A model generated the notes under the pieces. The model worked only from the letters and a program-made list of their open reading frames with translations. It had not been told where the DNA came from and did no database searches. From contig NC_015388.1 in assembly GCF_000195295.1 (NCBI RefSeq), forward strand, positions 2,914,001 through 2,978,000: 64,000 nucleotides of DNA, in the 5' to 3' direction. Of the stretch, positions 45,486 through 54,873 are shown piece after piece. The position numbers were made by a program, and so were the translations under genes. Within the stretch, counting starts at the first letter, position 1; each line of letters opens with the position of its first letter. The stretch comes from Desulfobacca acetoxidans DSM 11109 (lineage in GTDB: Bacteria > Desulfobacterota > Desulfobaccia > Desulfobaccales > Desulfobaccaceae).

Positions 45486-46331
45486 GTGTACCTAAAATTC
45501 TGGGGAACGCGAGGCTCTATTCCTGCCCCAGGTTCGGATACGGTTGAGTTCGGCGGTAACACCTCCTGTGTGGAAATAGTGAGCGAACAGGGAAGGCGGC
45601 TGGTAATCGACGCCGGAACCGGCATCCGGGCCCTGGGGGACGAGCTGGTGCAATCCGGTCGACCGGTGCGTCTGACCCTGTTGTTGACCCATACTCACTG
45701 GGACCATATATTGGGGATGGCATTTTTCCGGCCGGTCTATCTGGATAACACCGATATCACCATTGACGGCTGTCCCAAGGCATTCTGGGGATTGGCTAAA
45801 GTCTTCGATGATCGCAAGGGCAACGGTTACTTCCCGGTGGCCTTTGATGAATTAAAGGCCAATATTCGCCATTCCGAAAGGATCGCCAATGGGCCTTTGC
45901 AGGTCGGAGACCTAACCGTGGAAGGGATCGAAATCAATCATCCCCAGGGCGGCATGGGTTTTAAGGTGATGGAACACAACCGCTGCATGGTTTTCCTGAC
46001 CGATAACGAACTCAGGTCGGATGCCCCGGTTGGGAGACGGCCGCAGGATTTCGCCCACTTTGCCCGGGGGTGCGACCTGTTGATTCACGACGCCCAATAT
46101 CTTCCGGAAGAGATTGCCGACCGCCGAGGTTGGGGCCATTCCACCTATGTGGAGGCTGTGGAGTTGGCTTTGCAGGCCGGAACCCGGCGTCTGCTCCTCT
46201 TTCACCATGATCCCGCTCGAACCGACCACCAGATGCGGGAGATTGAGGCCAAGGCCAGAGAATTGGTAAAAGCTAACGGGGCCGATCTCGACGTCGCCGC
46301 AGCTCGGGAAGGCGAGGTCATATATGTTTGA
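45486..46331 (+). CDS. metallo-beta-lactamase-fold hydrolase
   Basis: 281 aa, GTG start. FWGTRGSIPAPG and TSCVEI, then THTHWDH (residues 68-74) as the HxHxDH di-metal motif, FLTDNE, DLLIHDAQY and a late GHSTYVEAVELA...LLLFHHDP. Resembles the RNase Z-like/PdeB-type cyclic phosphodiesterase branch. Exact substrate unknown. The coding end overlaps aroK by 8 bp, so it is translationally coupled to the shikimate genes. The 155 bp upstream hold nothing recognised. Confidence 0.88.
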   Translation: MYLKFWGTRGSIPAPGSDTVEFGGNTSCVEIVSEQGRRLVIDAGTGIRALGDELVQSGRPVRLTLLLTHTHWDHILGMAFFRPVYLDNTDITIDGCPKAFWGLAKVFDDRKGNGYFPVAFDELKANIRHSERIANGPLQVGDLTVEGIEINHPQGGMGFKVMEHNRCMVFLTDNELRSDAPVGRRPQDFAHFARGCDLLIHDAQYLPEEIADRRGWGHSTYVEAVELALQAGTRRLLLFHHDPARTDHQMREIEAKARELVKANGADLDVAAAREGEVIYV

Positions 46332-46884
46332 TCAACCTTTGGATAGTTTTTATAATATTGTTCTGATCGGCTTCCGGGCGGCGGGTAAGACCACCGTTGG
46401 CCGCAGGCTGGCGGAACTATTGAACCGACCGTTTTATGATCTGGACCAGGTTCTGGAGCAGGAGGCCGGTGAGACCATCGCCCGCCTCGTTGCCCAAGAA
46501 GGCTGGCCTGCCTTCCGCCGTCGGGAAAAGGCCCTGGTAGAGCGCTTTGCCTCTCAAAAAGGATTAGTCCTGGCCACAGGGGGCGGAGTCATCCTGGACC
46601 CGGAAAACACCACCCGACTGAAGGCCTCCGGCCGGCTTGTTTGGCTTAAAACAGCCCCGGAGACTATCAGGGCACGACTGCGCCGCAGTCAGCCGGAGCA
46701 CGCGGCCCGTCCCGGTCTGACCGATAAAGGCACCCTGAATGAAATTGACGAGGTGCTGGTCAGTCGGACGCCCTTGTATCAGGCTGCAGCCGAGGCCATC
46801 ATAGAGACCGATGCACTTACTGCGGATGAGATAACGCAACGCCTTTTGATCTTAATAAAGTCTTGGGAGCAATCAAAGCCTTGA
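46324..46884 (+). CDS. aroK: shikimate kinase
   Basis: 186 aa P-loop kinase. IGFRAAGKTTVGRRLAELL (Walker A), FYDLDQVLEQEAGETIARLV with the shikimate-binding Asp, FRRREKALVERF, LATGGGVIL and the lid RPGLTDKGTLNEIDEVLVSRTPLY. Phosphorylates shikimate at O3. Its TGA overlaps the TTG start of aroC. Confidence 0.94.
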   Translation: MFDQPLDSFYNIVLIGFRAAGKTTVGRRLAELLNRPFYDLDQVLEQEAGETIARLVAQEGWPAFRRREKALVERFASQKGLVLATGGGVILDPENTTRLKASGRLVWLKTAPETIRARLRRSQPEHAARPGLTDKGTLNEIDEVLVSRTPLYQAAAEAIIETDALTADEITQRLLILIKSWEQSKP

Positions 46885-47942
46885 GCGGCAATACCTTTGG
46901 CAGAATTTTTCGGGTCACTACGTGGGGAGAGTCGCATGGCCCGGCCCTGGGAGCGGTGATCGACGGCTGTCCGCCGCGGCTGCCCCTGACCACAGCCGAT
47001 ATTGCCGTCGAGTTGGCCAAACGCCGGCCTGGCGGGGGACTGGCCAGCACCACGCGCCGGGAGCCGGATGCGGTGGAAATCTTATCGGGCGTCTTTGCCG
47101 ACCAGACTACCGGCACGCCCATCAGCCTTATTATTTATAATAAAGATGCCAAAATTGAGGCCTATGAGCCCCTGAAAGAGATCTTCCGTCCCGGTCACGG
47201 TGATTTTACCTATCAGGCGAAGTACGGCATCAGGGATTATCGGGGCGGCGGTCGGTCTTCGGCGCGAGAGACTGCCGCCCGAGTAGCCGCCGGCGCCGTG
47301 GCCCAAAAAGTTCTGGATACCGGTGGCATCAGGGTGTTGGCCTACACCCTTGAGTTGGGAGGAGTGCGGGCTCAAACGTTTGATTGGACCGAAATAGACC
47401 AAAATCAATTTTATTGTCCGGATTCCGAAGCGGCTGCCTCCATGGCGGCAAGGGTGCAGGATATCAAAAAACAGGGAGATTCATTGGGAGGGATTGTGGA
47501 AGTGAGAGTACAGGGGTGTCCGGCAGGATTAGGAGAACCGGTGTTTGACAAATTAGATGCGGTACTGGCCCAGGCGGTCATGTCTATCGGAGCCGTCAAG
47601 GGCGTAGAGATTGGCGCCGGGTTTGCCGCCGCCCGCCTGACCGGCTCGGAACATAACGACCCTCTGACTCCTAAAGGTTTTGTCAGCAACAACGCCGGGG
47701 GTATCCTGGCAGGCATCAGCAATGGCGATGAGATTATTGTCCGGGCGGCAGTGAAACCCATTCCCTCCATTGCCAAGCTACAGCAGACTATTGATCAACA
47801 CGGCCAACCGCAGACCATCAGCATCGCCGGCCGCCATGACATCAGCGCCATCCCCCGCATCACGCCCGTCATCGCCGCCATGGTGAAATTGACCCTGGCA
47901 GACTTCCTCCTGCGGCAGAAAGCGGTCACATGCAGCCGGTAA
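46881..47942 (+). CDS. aroC: chorismate synthase
   Basis: 353 aa from the TTG at 46881, giving (M)SGNTFGRIFRVTTWGESHGPA as in the family. The frame also opens at a TTG at 46863, adding six unlikely residues. KRRPGGG-like RRPGGGLAST, RPGHGDFTYQAKYGIRDYRGGGRSSARETAARVAAGAVA, SIGAVKGVEIG and AGGILAGISNGDEI are all present. FMN-dependent conversion of EPSP to chorismate, the branch point for Trp, Tyr and Phe. Overlaps tyrA by 13 bp. Confidence 0.95.
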   Translation: MSGNTFGRIFRVTTWGESHGPALGAVIDGCPPRLPLTTADIAVELAKRRPGGGLASTTRREPDAVEILSGVFADQTTGTPISLIIYNKDAKIEAYEPLKEIFRPGHGDFTYQAKYGIRDYRGGGRSSARETAARVAAGAVAQKVLDTGGIRVLAYTLELGGVRAQTFDWTEIDQNQFYCPDSEAAASMAARVQDIKKQGDSLGGIVEVRVQGCPAGLGEPVFDKLDAVLAQAVMSIGAVKGVEIGAGFAAARLTGSEHNDPLTPKGFVSNNAGGILAGISNGDEIIVRAAVKPIPSIAKLQQTIDQHGQPQTISIAGRHDISAIPRITPVIAAMVKLTLADFLLRQKAVTCSR

Positions 47943-48721
47943 TCGGCATCATCGGCGGCCTGGGGCAGATGGGCCGATGGTTCCGGCGTTTTTTTGAGAG
48001 CCAGGGGCTGACGGTACTCATCGGTGAACCGGGGATAAACCCTACCTGCGCCGAGGTGGCTGCTCAGGTAGATATCGTAGTCATTTCCGTCCCGTTGCAC
48101 CTGACCGAAGCCGTTATCCGGGAACTCGCCCCCCATATCCGGCCGGAGGCTCTGCTGACTGATCTGACCTCCCTGAAACAGGGACCGATGGCAGCCATGC
48201 TGGACCATTTTGCCGGAGAAGTGGTAGGAACTCACCCCCTCTTCGGCCCGGGGGAAAAATCCCTCGAGGGGCAGACCATTGTTGTCTGTCCCGGAAGGGG
48301 GGACCGATGGGTACCCTGGCTGGAAGATCTCTACCGGCAGGCCGGGGCCCGTCTGGAGGTCTCCACCCCGGAAGAACACGACCGCACCATGTCCTTGGTG
48401 CAGGGTCTGACCCATTTCACTCTCATCACCCTCGGGACTACCTTTCGGAAATTAAACGCTGATATCGATCGCATGGAACTGCTGGCCACGCCCACCTTCC
48501 GGGCGGTGTATGACCAGGTGTATCATCTGGTCAACCAAAATTTTCCGCTGTATGCCTATATTCAGCTCATGAATCGACAGAATGAGGCCACTCATGCGGC
48601 CTTTGAAGAGGCGGTGCGGCAGTTGCGGCAGATTGTCCTGGCCAGGGACGCCGACGCCCTGGTTCAGGTGCTGGAGGAAAATCAGCGTTACTTTGAAAAG
48701 TGGAAACAACCCTCATCGTAG
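47930..48721 (+). CDS. tyrA: prephenate dehydrogenase
   Basis: 263 aa. IIGGLGQMGRWFRRFF is the NAD(P)-binding loop, then VVISVPL, DLTSLKQGPMAAML, GTHPLFGPG with the catalytic His and HDRTMSLVQGLTHF. No chorismate-mutase domain and no ACT domain, so it is the monofunctional core. Oxidatively decarboxylates prephenate toward tyrosine. It completes the aroK-aroC-tyrA run. Confidence 0.92.
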   Translation: MQPVIGIIGGLGQMGRWFRRFFESQGLTVLIGEPGINPTCAEVAAQVDIVVISVPLHLTEAVIRELAPHIRPEALLTDLTSLKQGPMAAMLDHFAGEVVGTHPLFGPGEKSLEGQTIVVCPGRGDRWVPWLEDLYRQAGARLEVSTPEEHDRTMSLVQGLTHFTLITLGTTFRKLNADIDRMELLATPTFRAVYDQVYHLVNQNFPLYAYIQLMNRQNEATHAAFEEAVRQLRQIVLARDADALVQVLEENQRYFEKWKQPSS

Positions 48722-48817
48722 GGGCTGATCACCATATTGCCTGATTATCAGTGTTGCCCTGAAATACCTTGACCGCCTGGGCAAACCTCTACACCCGCAT
48801 GTTTTCCGAGGATTATA

Positions 48818-50095
48818 ATGCTAGACCTAAAATTCATCCGCACCCACCTGGGAGAAGTCAAACAGGCTTTGATTCACCGGGGACAGGAATTTCTGCTGGA
48901 AGATTTTGAAGCCCTGGATGAGATACGGCGGCTGCTGCTGGGCCAGGTGGAAGACCGGCGCCGGGAGCGCAACGCCCTTTCAGAAGAAGTCGGCCGATTG
49001 AAGAAGGCCAAACAAGACGCTGCCGCCTTGATGGAGCGGGTACGGGAGATCAATCAGGAGATCAAGGACCTGGAACTCGACCTGCGGGATAAGGAATCGG
49101 CCGTACAGGATTTTCTGCTGAACCTGCCCAATCTGCCCCATTCCTCGGTTCCGGTAGGGTCCACGAGTGACGACAATCCGGTAGTGAAACGCTGGGGGGA
49201 ACCGCCGGTCTTTGGTTTTCCGGCCCGGCCGCATTGGGAGATAGGAGAATATCTGGGCATTTTAGATTTTGAAACCGCAGCCAAGATCACCGGAGCCCGT
49301 TTCGCCCTCCTGAAAGGCCCGGCTTCACGCCTGGAGCGGGCTCTGATCAATTTCATGCTCGACCTGCATACCCAAAAACATGGCTATCTGGAGGTCTGGC
49401 CGCCATTTATTATCAACCGGGCCAGCGCCCAGGGGACGGGGCAGTTGCCGAAATTTAAAGAAGATCTCTTTAAACTTGAGGACTGGGATTACTATCTGAC
49501 ACCCACTGCCGAAGTACCGGTGACCAATATCCATCGCGACGAAATCTTGGCGGAAGAAGCTCTTCCCATTTCTTATACCGCCTATACCCCTTGTTTCCGT
49601 TCTGAAGCCGGTTCTCACGGTAAGGACGTCAGGGGATTGATTCGCCAGCACCAGTTCGACAAGGTGGAGTTGGTGAAATTTACCGCTCCCGAGTCTTCGT
49701 ATGAGGCACTGGAAAAGCTCTTGTCTGACGCCGAGGAGGTGCTGCAAGAGTTGGAACTGCCCTATCAGGTGGTGGTCCTGTGCACCGGCGATATGGGCTT
49801 CGCCGCCGCCAAGACCTATGATATCGAGGTCTGGCTGCCAGGACAGGGATTGTATCGGGAAATTTCCTCCTGCAGCAATTTCGAGGCCTTCCAGGCCAGG
49901 CGGGCTAATATCCGTTTCCGCCGCCGGGGCGCCAAAGGCACGGACCTGGTACACACCCTGAACGGCTCGGGCCTGGCAGTGGGCCGCACCTTGGTGGCTA
50001 TCCTGGAAAATTATCAGCAAGCGGACGGCAGTGTGGTCATACCTCACAAGCTGCGCCCTTATATGGGGGGTATGGAGGTTATTCGCAGCTCTTAA
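48818..50095 (+). CDS. serS: seryl-tRNA synthetase
   Basis: 425 aa class II synthetase. The N-terminal coiled-coil arm (about residues 30-100) binds tRNA-Ser. [33 protein letters not shown] (motif 2), [17 protein letters not shown] and [20 protein letters not shown] (motif 3) are intact. SD GAGG upstream. The last Ser codon and stop coincide with the edge of repeat C copy 2. Confidence 0.97.
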   Translation: MLDLKFIRTHLGEVKQALIHRGQEFLLEDFEALDEIRRLLLGQVEDRRRERNALSEEVGRLKKAKQDAAALMERVREINQEIKDLELDLRDKESAVQDFLLNLPNLPHSSVPVGSTSDDNPVVKRWGEPPVFGFPARPHWEIGEYLGILDFETAAKITGARFALLKGPASRLERALINFMLDLHTQKHGYLEVWPPFIINRASAQGTGQLPKFKEDLFKLEDWDYYLTPTAEVPVTNIHRDEILAEEALPISYTAYTPCFRSEAGSHGKDVRGLIRQHQFDKVELVKFTAPESSYEALEKLLSDAEEVLQELELPYQVVVLCTGDMGFAAAKTYDIEVWLPGQGLYREISSCSNFEAFQARRANIRFRRRGAKGTDLVHTLNGSGLAVGRTLVAILENYQQADGSVVIPHKLRPYMGGMEVIRSS

Positions 50096-50178
50096 AGACG
50101 GCGGGCGCGGCCCGCCCTATGAGTAAATTGCCAATAAATTATCGATAATGGGATAAGGCAGCCCATGACCGCCGCTTA
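50088..50178 (-). repeat. repeat C, copy 2 (inverted)
   Basis: Reverse complement of the distal part of the copies at 57174-57320 and 58790-58936, starting GCTCTTAAAGACGGCGGGCG. It supplies the last codon and TAA stop of serS. Its GGCGGGCGCGGCCCGCC hairpin could serve as the serS transcript end. Confidence 0.8.
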
Positions 50179-50231
50179 CGATTTTAATCCTCCGATCCCA
50201 ATCCGCGGCGGAGAAGACTTGGATTCCTGAC

Positions 50232-51374
50232 CTACCTTCCCTTCACCTTCTCGTTGGGTTTAAACGGTCCGCCGGTTACGATCGTGGCCGCGGCGCCGTT
50301 GTTGCCCAGGACATCCGTCACCTTGAGCTCGCCCTGAATGATATCGGCAGTGTAACCAAGGCTCGCCTGGGTCTGGGGATTGATGATCTCCTTGCCTGGC
50401 TGGACCACGGCCAACAAACTCCCCGGTTTCAAACCGGAGTTGTTGCCGACGTTTAAAAAGACCTTGCCCTCTTTCATGAACTCTATCCGGCCGAACCAAT
50501 CCAGCCCTCGAATCTGATCCGCCAGCAGCCCGGCATCCTTGCGCACCGCGGTATAGGCGGCATCGATAGTGAGGGCGCCAGGAGGGGATGCCTCGGGGAG
50601 GGCCTTGACTTGCGAGCCCAGAAAAGTTTCATAGACTTCCATGACTAGATAGCCGGAGCTGTCCCGGGTACCGGGCGGGATGACCTGGGTGATAATAATC
50701 CCCTGGACGCCCAGGGCATCTCCCAAGGCCTGAATATTGTGCCGGGCGGCCAACTTGCTGCCGGTAACCTTGGTCAGAGCTTCCTTGGTCGCCTCTTCGT
50801 TGATCACCGTGAGGTCCTTCTGCCGCTGCAGCTCGGCCCGCAAGCCGTTGGCCAGGGTCAGATTGATACCGTCATATCCTTTGGGCGTTTCCGAAAGAGC
50901 CGGGATCACCGCCACGGCGCGGCCTGTGTAAGGACTGGTGGATTTTACGCGGGAAGCGTAGAGCACGCCACCCTGACCCTGCTCCCGCAAGATACGCTCT
51001 ACTTCCTGGCGTACCATCTCCTGCAGCTTTTCCGGTGGGATGCCCGTTCCGGCCTTGCCCTTTTCCTTGGAAATATATTTAGCCACGCTCTTAGCCAGGC
51101 TGACTTGCAGACCCTCAAACTCGGTGCCTTTCTCAGCATAGATGTATTCCGGCTGCTCCGGATAAATCAGGTAGTAGGGGTTGCGGCTGCGGACAAAGGT
51201 CTTATTGTCGATCACGACGGTCTCCTGGCTGACTTCCGCCGGATACTCCTCATCTTCATCCTCCTGAGTGATGCCGACCATTTTTTTCATCTTGCCGCAG
51301 CCGGTGACGAGGAGGAATAGAGTAGTGAACACAATTACCCAGAAACTGGCCCGAGCTATCCATGATTGGTGCAT
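50232..51374 (-). CDS. putative lipoprotein with FlgT-C-like terminal domain
   Basis: 380 aa. Signal peptide with lipobox LVTGC (residues 22-26), then an acidic stretch (EDEDEEYPAE), a helical PPEKLQEMVRQEVERILREQ, a central alpha/beta part (RAVAVIPALSETPKGYDGINLTLANGLRAELQRQ, like the TolB/LpoB-type fold), and an end (VFLNVGNNSGLKPGSLLAVV with KVTDVLGNNGAAATIV) resembling the FlgT C-terminal domain. Envelope-located. No flagellar genes are nearby, so a flagellar role is doubtful. Confidence 0.7.
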   Translation of the reverse strand: MHQSWIARASFWVIVFTTLFLLVTGCGKMKKMVGITQEDEDEEYPAEVSQETVVIDNKTFVRSRNPYYLIYPEQPEYIYAEKGTEFEGLQVSLAKSVAKYISKEKGKAGTGIPPEKLQEMVRQEVERILREQGQGGVLYASRVKSTSPYTGRAVAVIPALSETPKGYDGINLTLANGLRAELQRQKDLTVINEEATKEALTKVTGSKLAARHNIQALGDALGVQGIIITQVIPPGTRDSSGYLVMEVYETFLGSQVKALPEASPPGALTIDAAYTAVRKDAGLLADQIRGLDWFGRIEFMKEGKVFLNVGNNSGLKPGSLLAVVQPGKEIINPQTQASLGYTADIIQGELKVTDVLGNNGAAATIVTGGPFKPNEKVKGR

Positions 51375-51403
51375 GCTGAAACTCCATCAAACTGTAATGT
51401 AAC

Positions 51404-51438
51404 AAAAAAAGCCCACAGGCATGATATCCCGCGGGCTT
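51404..51438 (-). terminator. Rho-independent terminator of the proximal porin gene
   Basis: Stem AAGCCC(GC)...GGGCTT on the minus strand (51438-51433 with 51414-51409), followed by seven T. It lies 24 bp after the porin stop. Confidence 0.8.
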
Positions 51439-51461
51439 AGGGAAGTCAACAGGTTTTCGGG

Positions 51462-52874
51462 TTAGAAAAAGAAGGTACCGACGAACAACAGCCGGTGGTT
51501 CTCTCCATAATTATCCAGATTAGACCCTTGAAGCCGGTTCTGATAATAATCGGTCCGGGCATACGTATACTCGGCGCCGAACTTCAAGGCCTTAATGGGT
51601 TGATACCACAGAGTCAAATAGTAATGCTGATTCAATTTGGGCGGGTCGGCCTGCCTGGAGGTGCCGATCCAGCGGTCCCGGTCTATGTTAAAGATTTTGT
51701 TCATACCCCACAGGACGGTCGTATACCACTGGTTGGTGAAATAATATTGCAACTGCACGAAACCGCCGAACTGCTGCGCCAGTTGCCGATCTCCAACCCA
51801 CCGATTGTTAACTGCATCAAAAGTAACAAAATTCATATAGGAGGTATTGTTGGGAACCCCCTCTTTCTCGAGATCCAGTCCGGCGCCGACATACCAGTGG
51901 GTCAGCAGCGACATGGTCCCGGCCAGGTTCTGAGTAGTTGTGGTAATGATCGGCAGGAAGAGGCTGCTATTCACCACCCAGTGATTGAGATATTGCTGGT
52001 CCCGCTGCTCCACATTGACAGTATTAAAATTATTCTGCCCAAACATGACACCGCGGTTGTCGGTGGTGCCGACGAGCGCGCCGACGAAGGGGCGATACCG
52101 CAGACGCTGCCAGGCCGCCGCCACAAACGCCGAAACACCCCGCGGCCGGCCATAGAAGGGGGCCTTGCCGTAGAGATCCTGTTCGTATTTGACGCGGCCA
52201 GTGAATCGCGGAGTCTCTGAGGATTCGCCCGGGTAAGCGTTATTGGCGGTCCATTGATCGGACGCGAGTTGAATGCCATCCGGGCCGTTGCCGGGGTTGG
52301 CGATAGAGGCGGCCACCTCAAAAATGCCCATGAACTTCTGCTTCACGCAGATCTGCGGCTCCCGGAACCAGATGATACCAGGAATTCCAGCCGTGCCGGG
52401 CTTGGCGACTTCCGGCGGATCATCAGACAACAGAGACCAGTATTGTCCAAGCATCAGCTCGGTTTCCGGCCAATTAAGCCGAAACATGGCATGCCGCAAC
52501 CGCGGGCGGGCCTTGTGAGGCGAGGCCCAGCCACCACCGGGAGTGCCTGTCATAATATATTCGTTGCCGCCCCCGTCAAAATCCCATTCAATGAAGCCCG
52601 TGGTCTTGGCACCCCAGAGCTGCGGGCCTTTGATAGTGAAGTTCATCCGAATACGCTCGGCTGAAAATCTCAGCCGGCCATGTTGGTTGTTGGGATCGTT
52701 GTTACGCGAGACAAGCTGTGAAAGGTTGTTGTTCATCTGGGTGGAGTCCCAGATGCCGTACAGGGCGATAAAACCGCCGAGGGTAAAATCGGCGGCGGCC
52801 TGAACGCCTACGGGTACCGCCAGGAGCAAGGCGGTGAGAAGCGCCGCTCCTTTCCATTGTTTCCAGGTACGCAT
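51462..52874 (-). CDS. outer-membrane porin-like protein (paralogue 1)
   Basis: 470 aa. A signal peptide (ALLTALLLAVPVGVQAAA) precedes ADFTLGGFIALYGIWDSTQ. The mature part shows alternating beta-strand pattern rich in Trp, Tyr, Gly and Asn, with FTIKGPQLWGAKTTGFIEWDFDG and a C-terminal strand ending LLFVGTFFF, where the final Phe is an outer-membrane insertion signal. Homologous throughout to the gene at 53067. Solute specificity unknown. Confidence 0.82.
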   Translation of the reverse strand: MRTWKQWKGAALLTALLLAVPVGVQAAADFTLGGFIALYGIWDSTQMNNNLSQLVSRNNDPNNQHGRLRFSAERIRMNFTIKGPQLWGAKTTGFIEWDFDGGGNEYIMTGTPGGGWASPHKARPRLRHAMFRLNWPETELMLGQYWSLLSDDPPEVAKPGTAGIPGIIWFREPQICVKQKFMGIFEVAASIANPGNGPDGIQLASDQWTANNAYPGESSETPRFTGRVKYEQDLYGKAPFYGRPRGVSAFVAAAWQRLRYRPFVGALVGTTDNRGVMFGQNNFNTVNVEQRDQQYLNHWVVNSSLFLPIITTTTQNLAGTMSLLTHWYVGAGLDLEKEGVPNNTSYMNFVTFDAVNNRWVGDRQLAQQFGGFVQLQYYFTNQWYTTVLWGMNKIFNIDRDRWIGTSRQADPPKLNQHYYLTLWYQPIKALKFGAEYTYARTDYYQNRLQGSNLDNYGENHRLLFVGTFFF

Positions 52875-53010
52875 ATTCTCCCCTCTTATTTAATAAAATT
52901 CCCCGCTTTCTCCCCGCGGGGGCTGTTGCCATTTGAGCGCCATGGCAACGGTAAACGTAAACGCATCTTAACATACTTTTAACCAAAAGTTAACAACCTT
53001 TTTTTATAAA

Positions 53011-53047
53011 AAAAAGCCCTGCAGGGTGTCCCCCCAGGGCTTTTTTT
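53011..53047 (-). terminator. Rho-independent terminator of the distal porin gene
   Basis: GCCCTG/CAGGGC stem (53016-53021 with 53035-53040) flanked by A-runs and T-runs on both sides, so it can work in both directions. It lies 20 bp past the stop of the porin at 53067. It shows that the two porins are separate transcription units. Confidence 0.85.
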
Positions 53048-53066
53048 CAACTTTGTCAGCAACGGC

Positions 53067-54476
53067 TTAGAAATAGAAGAAGCCGCAGAACATCATCCGG
53101 TGGTTTTCGCCGTAATCAGAGATTTGGCTGTTAGTAGTCCTTTTCTGGAAGTAATCGGTGCGGACGTAAGTATATTCCAGACCGAACTTCAAGGCCTTGA
53201 TGGGCTGATACCACAGGGTGGCATAATAGTGCTGGTTGGTCTTGACCGGGTCGTTGGCGGTGGTGTCACCGATCCAGCGGTCCTGATCAACTCCGAAAGC
53301 CCGGTTGATACCCCAGACTATGTTCGTATACCACTGGTTGGTAAAATAGTACTGAGCCTGGACATAACCACCAAACCGCTGCACGAGCTGCCGATCGCCG
53401 ATGAGAGGATTAGCGGCAACGCCGGCCCCGGAAACATAATTCAAGTATGAGGCTGTGGTAGCAAAATCTTCAAAGTAGCCGTCCAACCCCGCGCCTACCC
53501 ACCATTGGGTCAGCAAGGAGGCGGTTCCGGCCAGATTTTTGGTGGTAGTCGGAATAACCGGAATGAAGACGCTACCTTCCACCAACCAATGATTGAGATA
53601 CTGCTGGTCTCTGGATGAGACATAGGCTGCGGTAAAATTGTTATTGCCGAATACCTGCCCATTTGCAGCTGCAGCCGGGTCAGCAGCGAATCTGCGGAAA
53701 CGTTCCCGCCACCAGGCGCCGCCGACGCGCACCGAGAAGGGCCGCGGGGCACCCCAGAAGGCGGCCTTGCCCCAAAGATCAGCATCATATTTCACGCGGG
53801 CCACGATCTTAGGAGTTTCGGAAGATTCACAACTATACGGGTTTGTGCCAGCCTGGGTGCCGTTTACCTGTAAACCCCAGAGGCCGTTGGTGGGTTGGGC
53901 CAGAGCGAAGGAGGCGGTCATTTTGCCGGGTCCAATGCCAAACATCTGGCTGATGCGGATCTGCGGCTCCCGCAAGAAGGGCTGACCGGCGGTGGTGCAG
54001 GCGCCGAAGTTGGCCGTCTCCGGCACTTCTTCGGTGAGCAGCGACCAGTACTGACCCATCATCAATTCGGTTTCCGGCCAGTTCAACCGGAACATGGCAT
54101 GCCGCAGGCCGATGCGGGCCTTGTGGGGTGAAGCCCAACCGCCGCCGGGAGTTCCAGTCATGATATATTCATTAGAATGATTGTCGAAATCCCACTCGAT
54201 AAAGCCGGTGGTCGTCGCGCCCCACAGCTTCGGCCCCTTGATAGTGAAGTTCATCCGGGTGTTTTCGGCGGTGAACTTCAGGCGGCCGTGCTGGAAGTTG
54301 GCGTCATTGTTGCGGGAAATAAACTGCAGCAGGTTTTTATTTACCTGGGTGGAGTCCCAGATGGTCTCCATCTTGATGTAGCCGCCCAGGGTGAAATCCG
54401 CCGCCCCAAAAGCGGACAGGGGCAACATCATCCCCACCGCCACCATCAGGGCTATAAACATTCTCTTTTTCATCAT
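53067..54476 (-). CDS. outer-membrane porin-like protein (paralogue 2)
   Basis: 469 aa. A signal peptide (MFIALMVAVGMMLPLSAFGA) precedes ADFTLGGYIKMETIWDSTQ. It has the same beta-barrel plan as its neighbour, with FTIKGPKLWGATTTGFIEWDFDN, MTGTPGGGWASPHKARIGLRHAMFRL and a last strand ending MMFCGFFYF. SD AAGGGGGG precedes the ATG. The strong promoter upstream suggests an abundant major porin. Tandem duplication with its neighbour is clear, although loops differ. Confidence 0.83.
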   Translation of the reverse strand: MMKKRMFIALMVAVGMMLPLSAFGAADFTLGGYIKMETIWDSTQVNKNLLQFISRNNDANFQHGRLKFTAENTRMNFTIKGPKLWGATTTGFIEWDFDNHSNEYIMTGTPGGGWASPHKARIGLRHAMFRLNWPETELMMGQYWSLLTEEVPETANFGACTTAGQPFLREPQIRISQMFGIGPGKMTASFALAQPTNGLWGLQVNGTQAGTNPYSCESSETPKIVARVKYDADLWGKAAFWGAPRPFSVRVGGAWWRERFRRFAADPAAAANGQVFGNNNFTAAYVSSRDQQYLNHWLVEGSVFIPVIPTTTKNLAGTASLLTQWWVGAGLDGYFEDFATTASYLNYVSGAGVAANPLIGDRQLVQRFGGYVQAQYYFTNQWYTNIVWGINRAFGVDQDRWIGDTTANDPVKTNQHYYATLWYQPIKALKFGLEYTYVRTDYFQKRTTNSQISDYGENHRMMFCGFFYF

Positions 54477-54873
54477 TCCCCCCTTAATTGTTAAAGGTTA
54501 ACCTTTTCCCCTTTCAGGTTAGCACACCTTCGCTTCCGTCAAGCACTTGATTCGCTTTACGTTTTTCTTATCCCCCCCTTCTCCCTCATAATCACTATGA
54601 TTAGATATATTCATTGCTTAGCGCTAATATAGGGCAATGCCCTGATTTTGTCAACAAAAAAATCGCCAAAAAGACAGGATTGAATATAATCTTTAATGTC
54701 GGCCAGCAGGTAAAATAACTTGAAATAATTCCGCTCTCTAGTATACTGAAGATGCTATCGTCATTTTTCCAAAAACACCACACACCCGCAAACAATAAAA
54801 AGGATTATTGGTAGCGCAGGTTTCCAGCCTGTGCAAATGATATTTTCTCACTACCCGGGCTGTTTTTTTATTT
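54477..54873. other. upstream region of the distal porin gene
   Basis: Holds the promoter at 54626-54654 and a leader of about 140 nt. Beyond it lies a decayed family B palindrome (GCGCAGGTTTCCAGCCTGTGC, 54815-54835). No gene seen; the 64-codon frame at 54601-54795 overlaps the promoter and lacks coding character. Confidence 0.5.
54626..54654 (-). promoter_or_regulatory. strong promoter of the distal porin gene with palindromic spacer
   Basis: Minus strand TTGACA (54654-54649), 17-bp spacer, TATATT (54631-54626). The spacer contains AGGGCATTGCCCT, a 6+6 inverted repeat around a central base. A protein bound between -35 and -10 would block or reshape the promoter, so it is a candidate operator. 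Confidence 0.65.
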
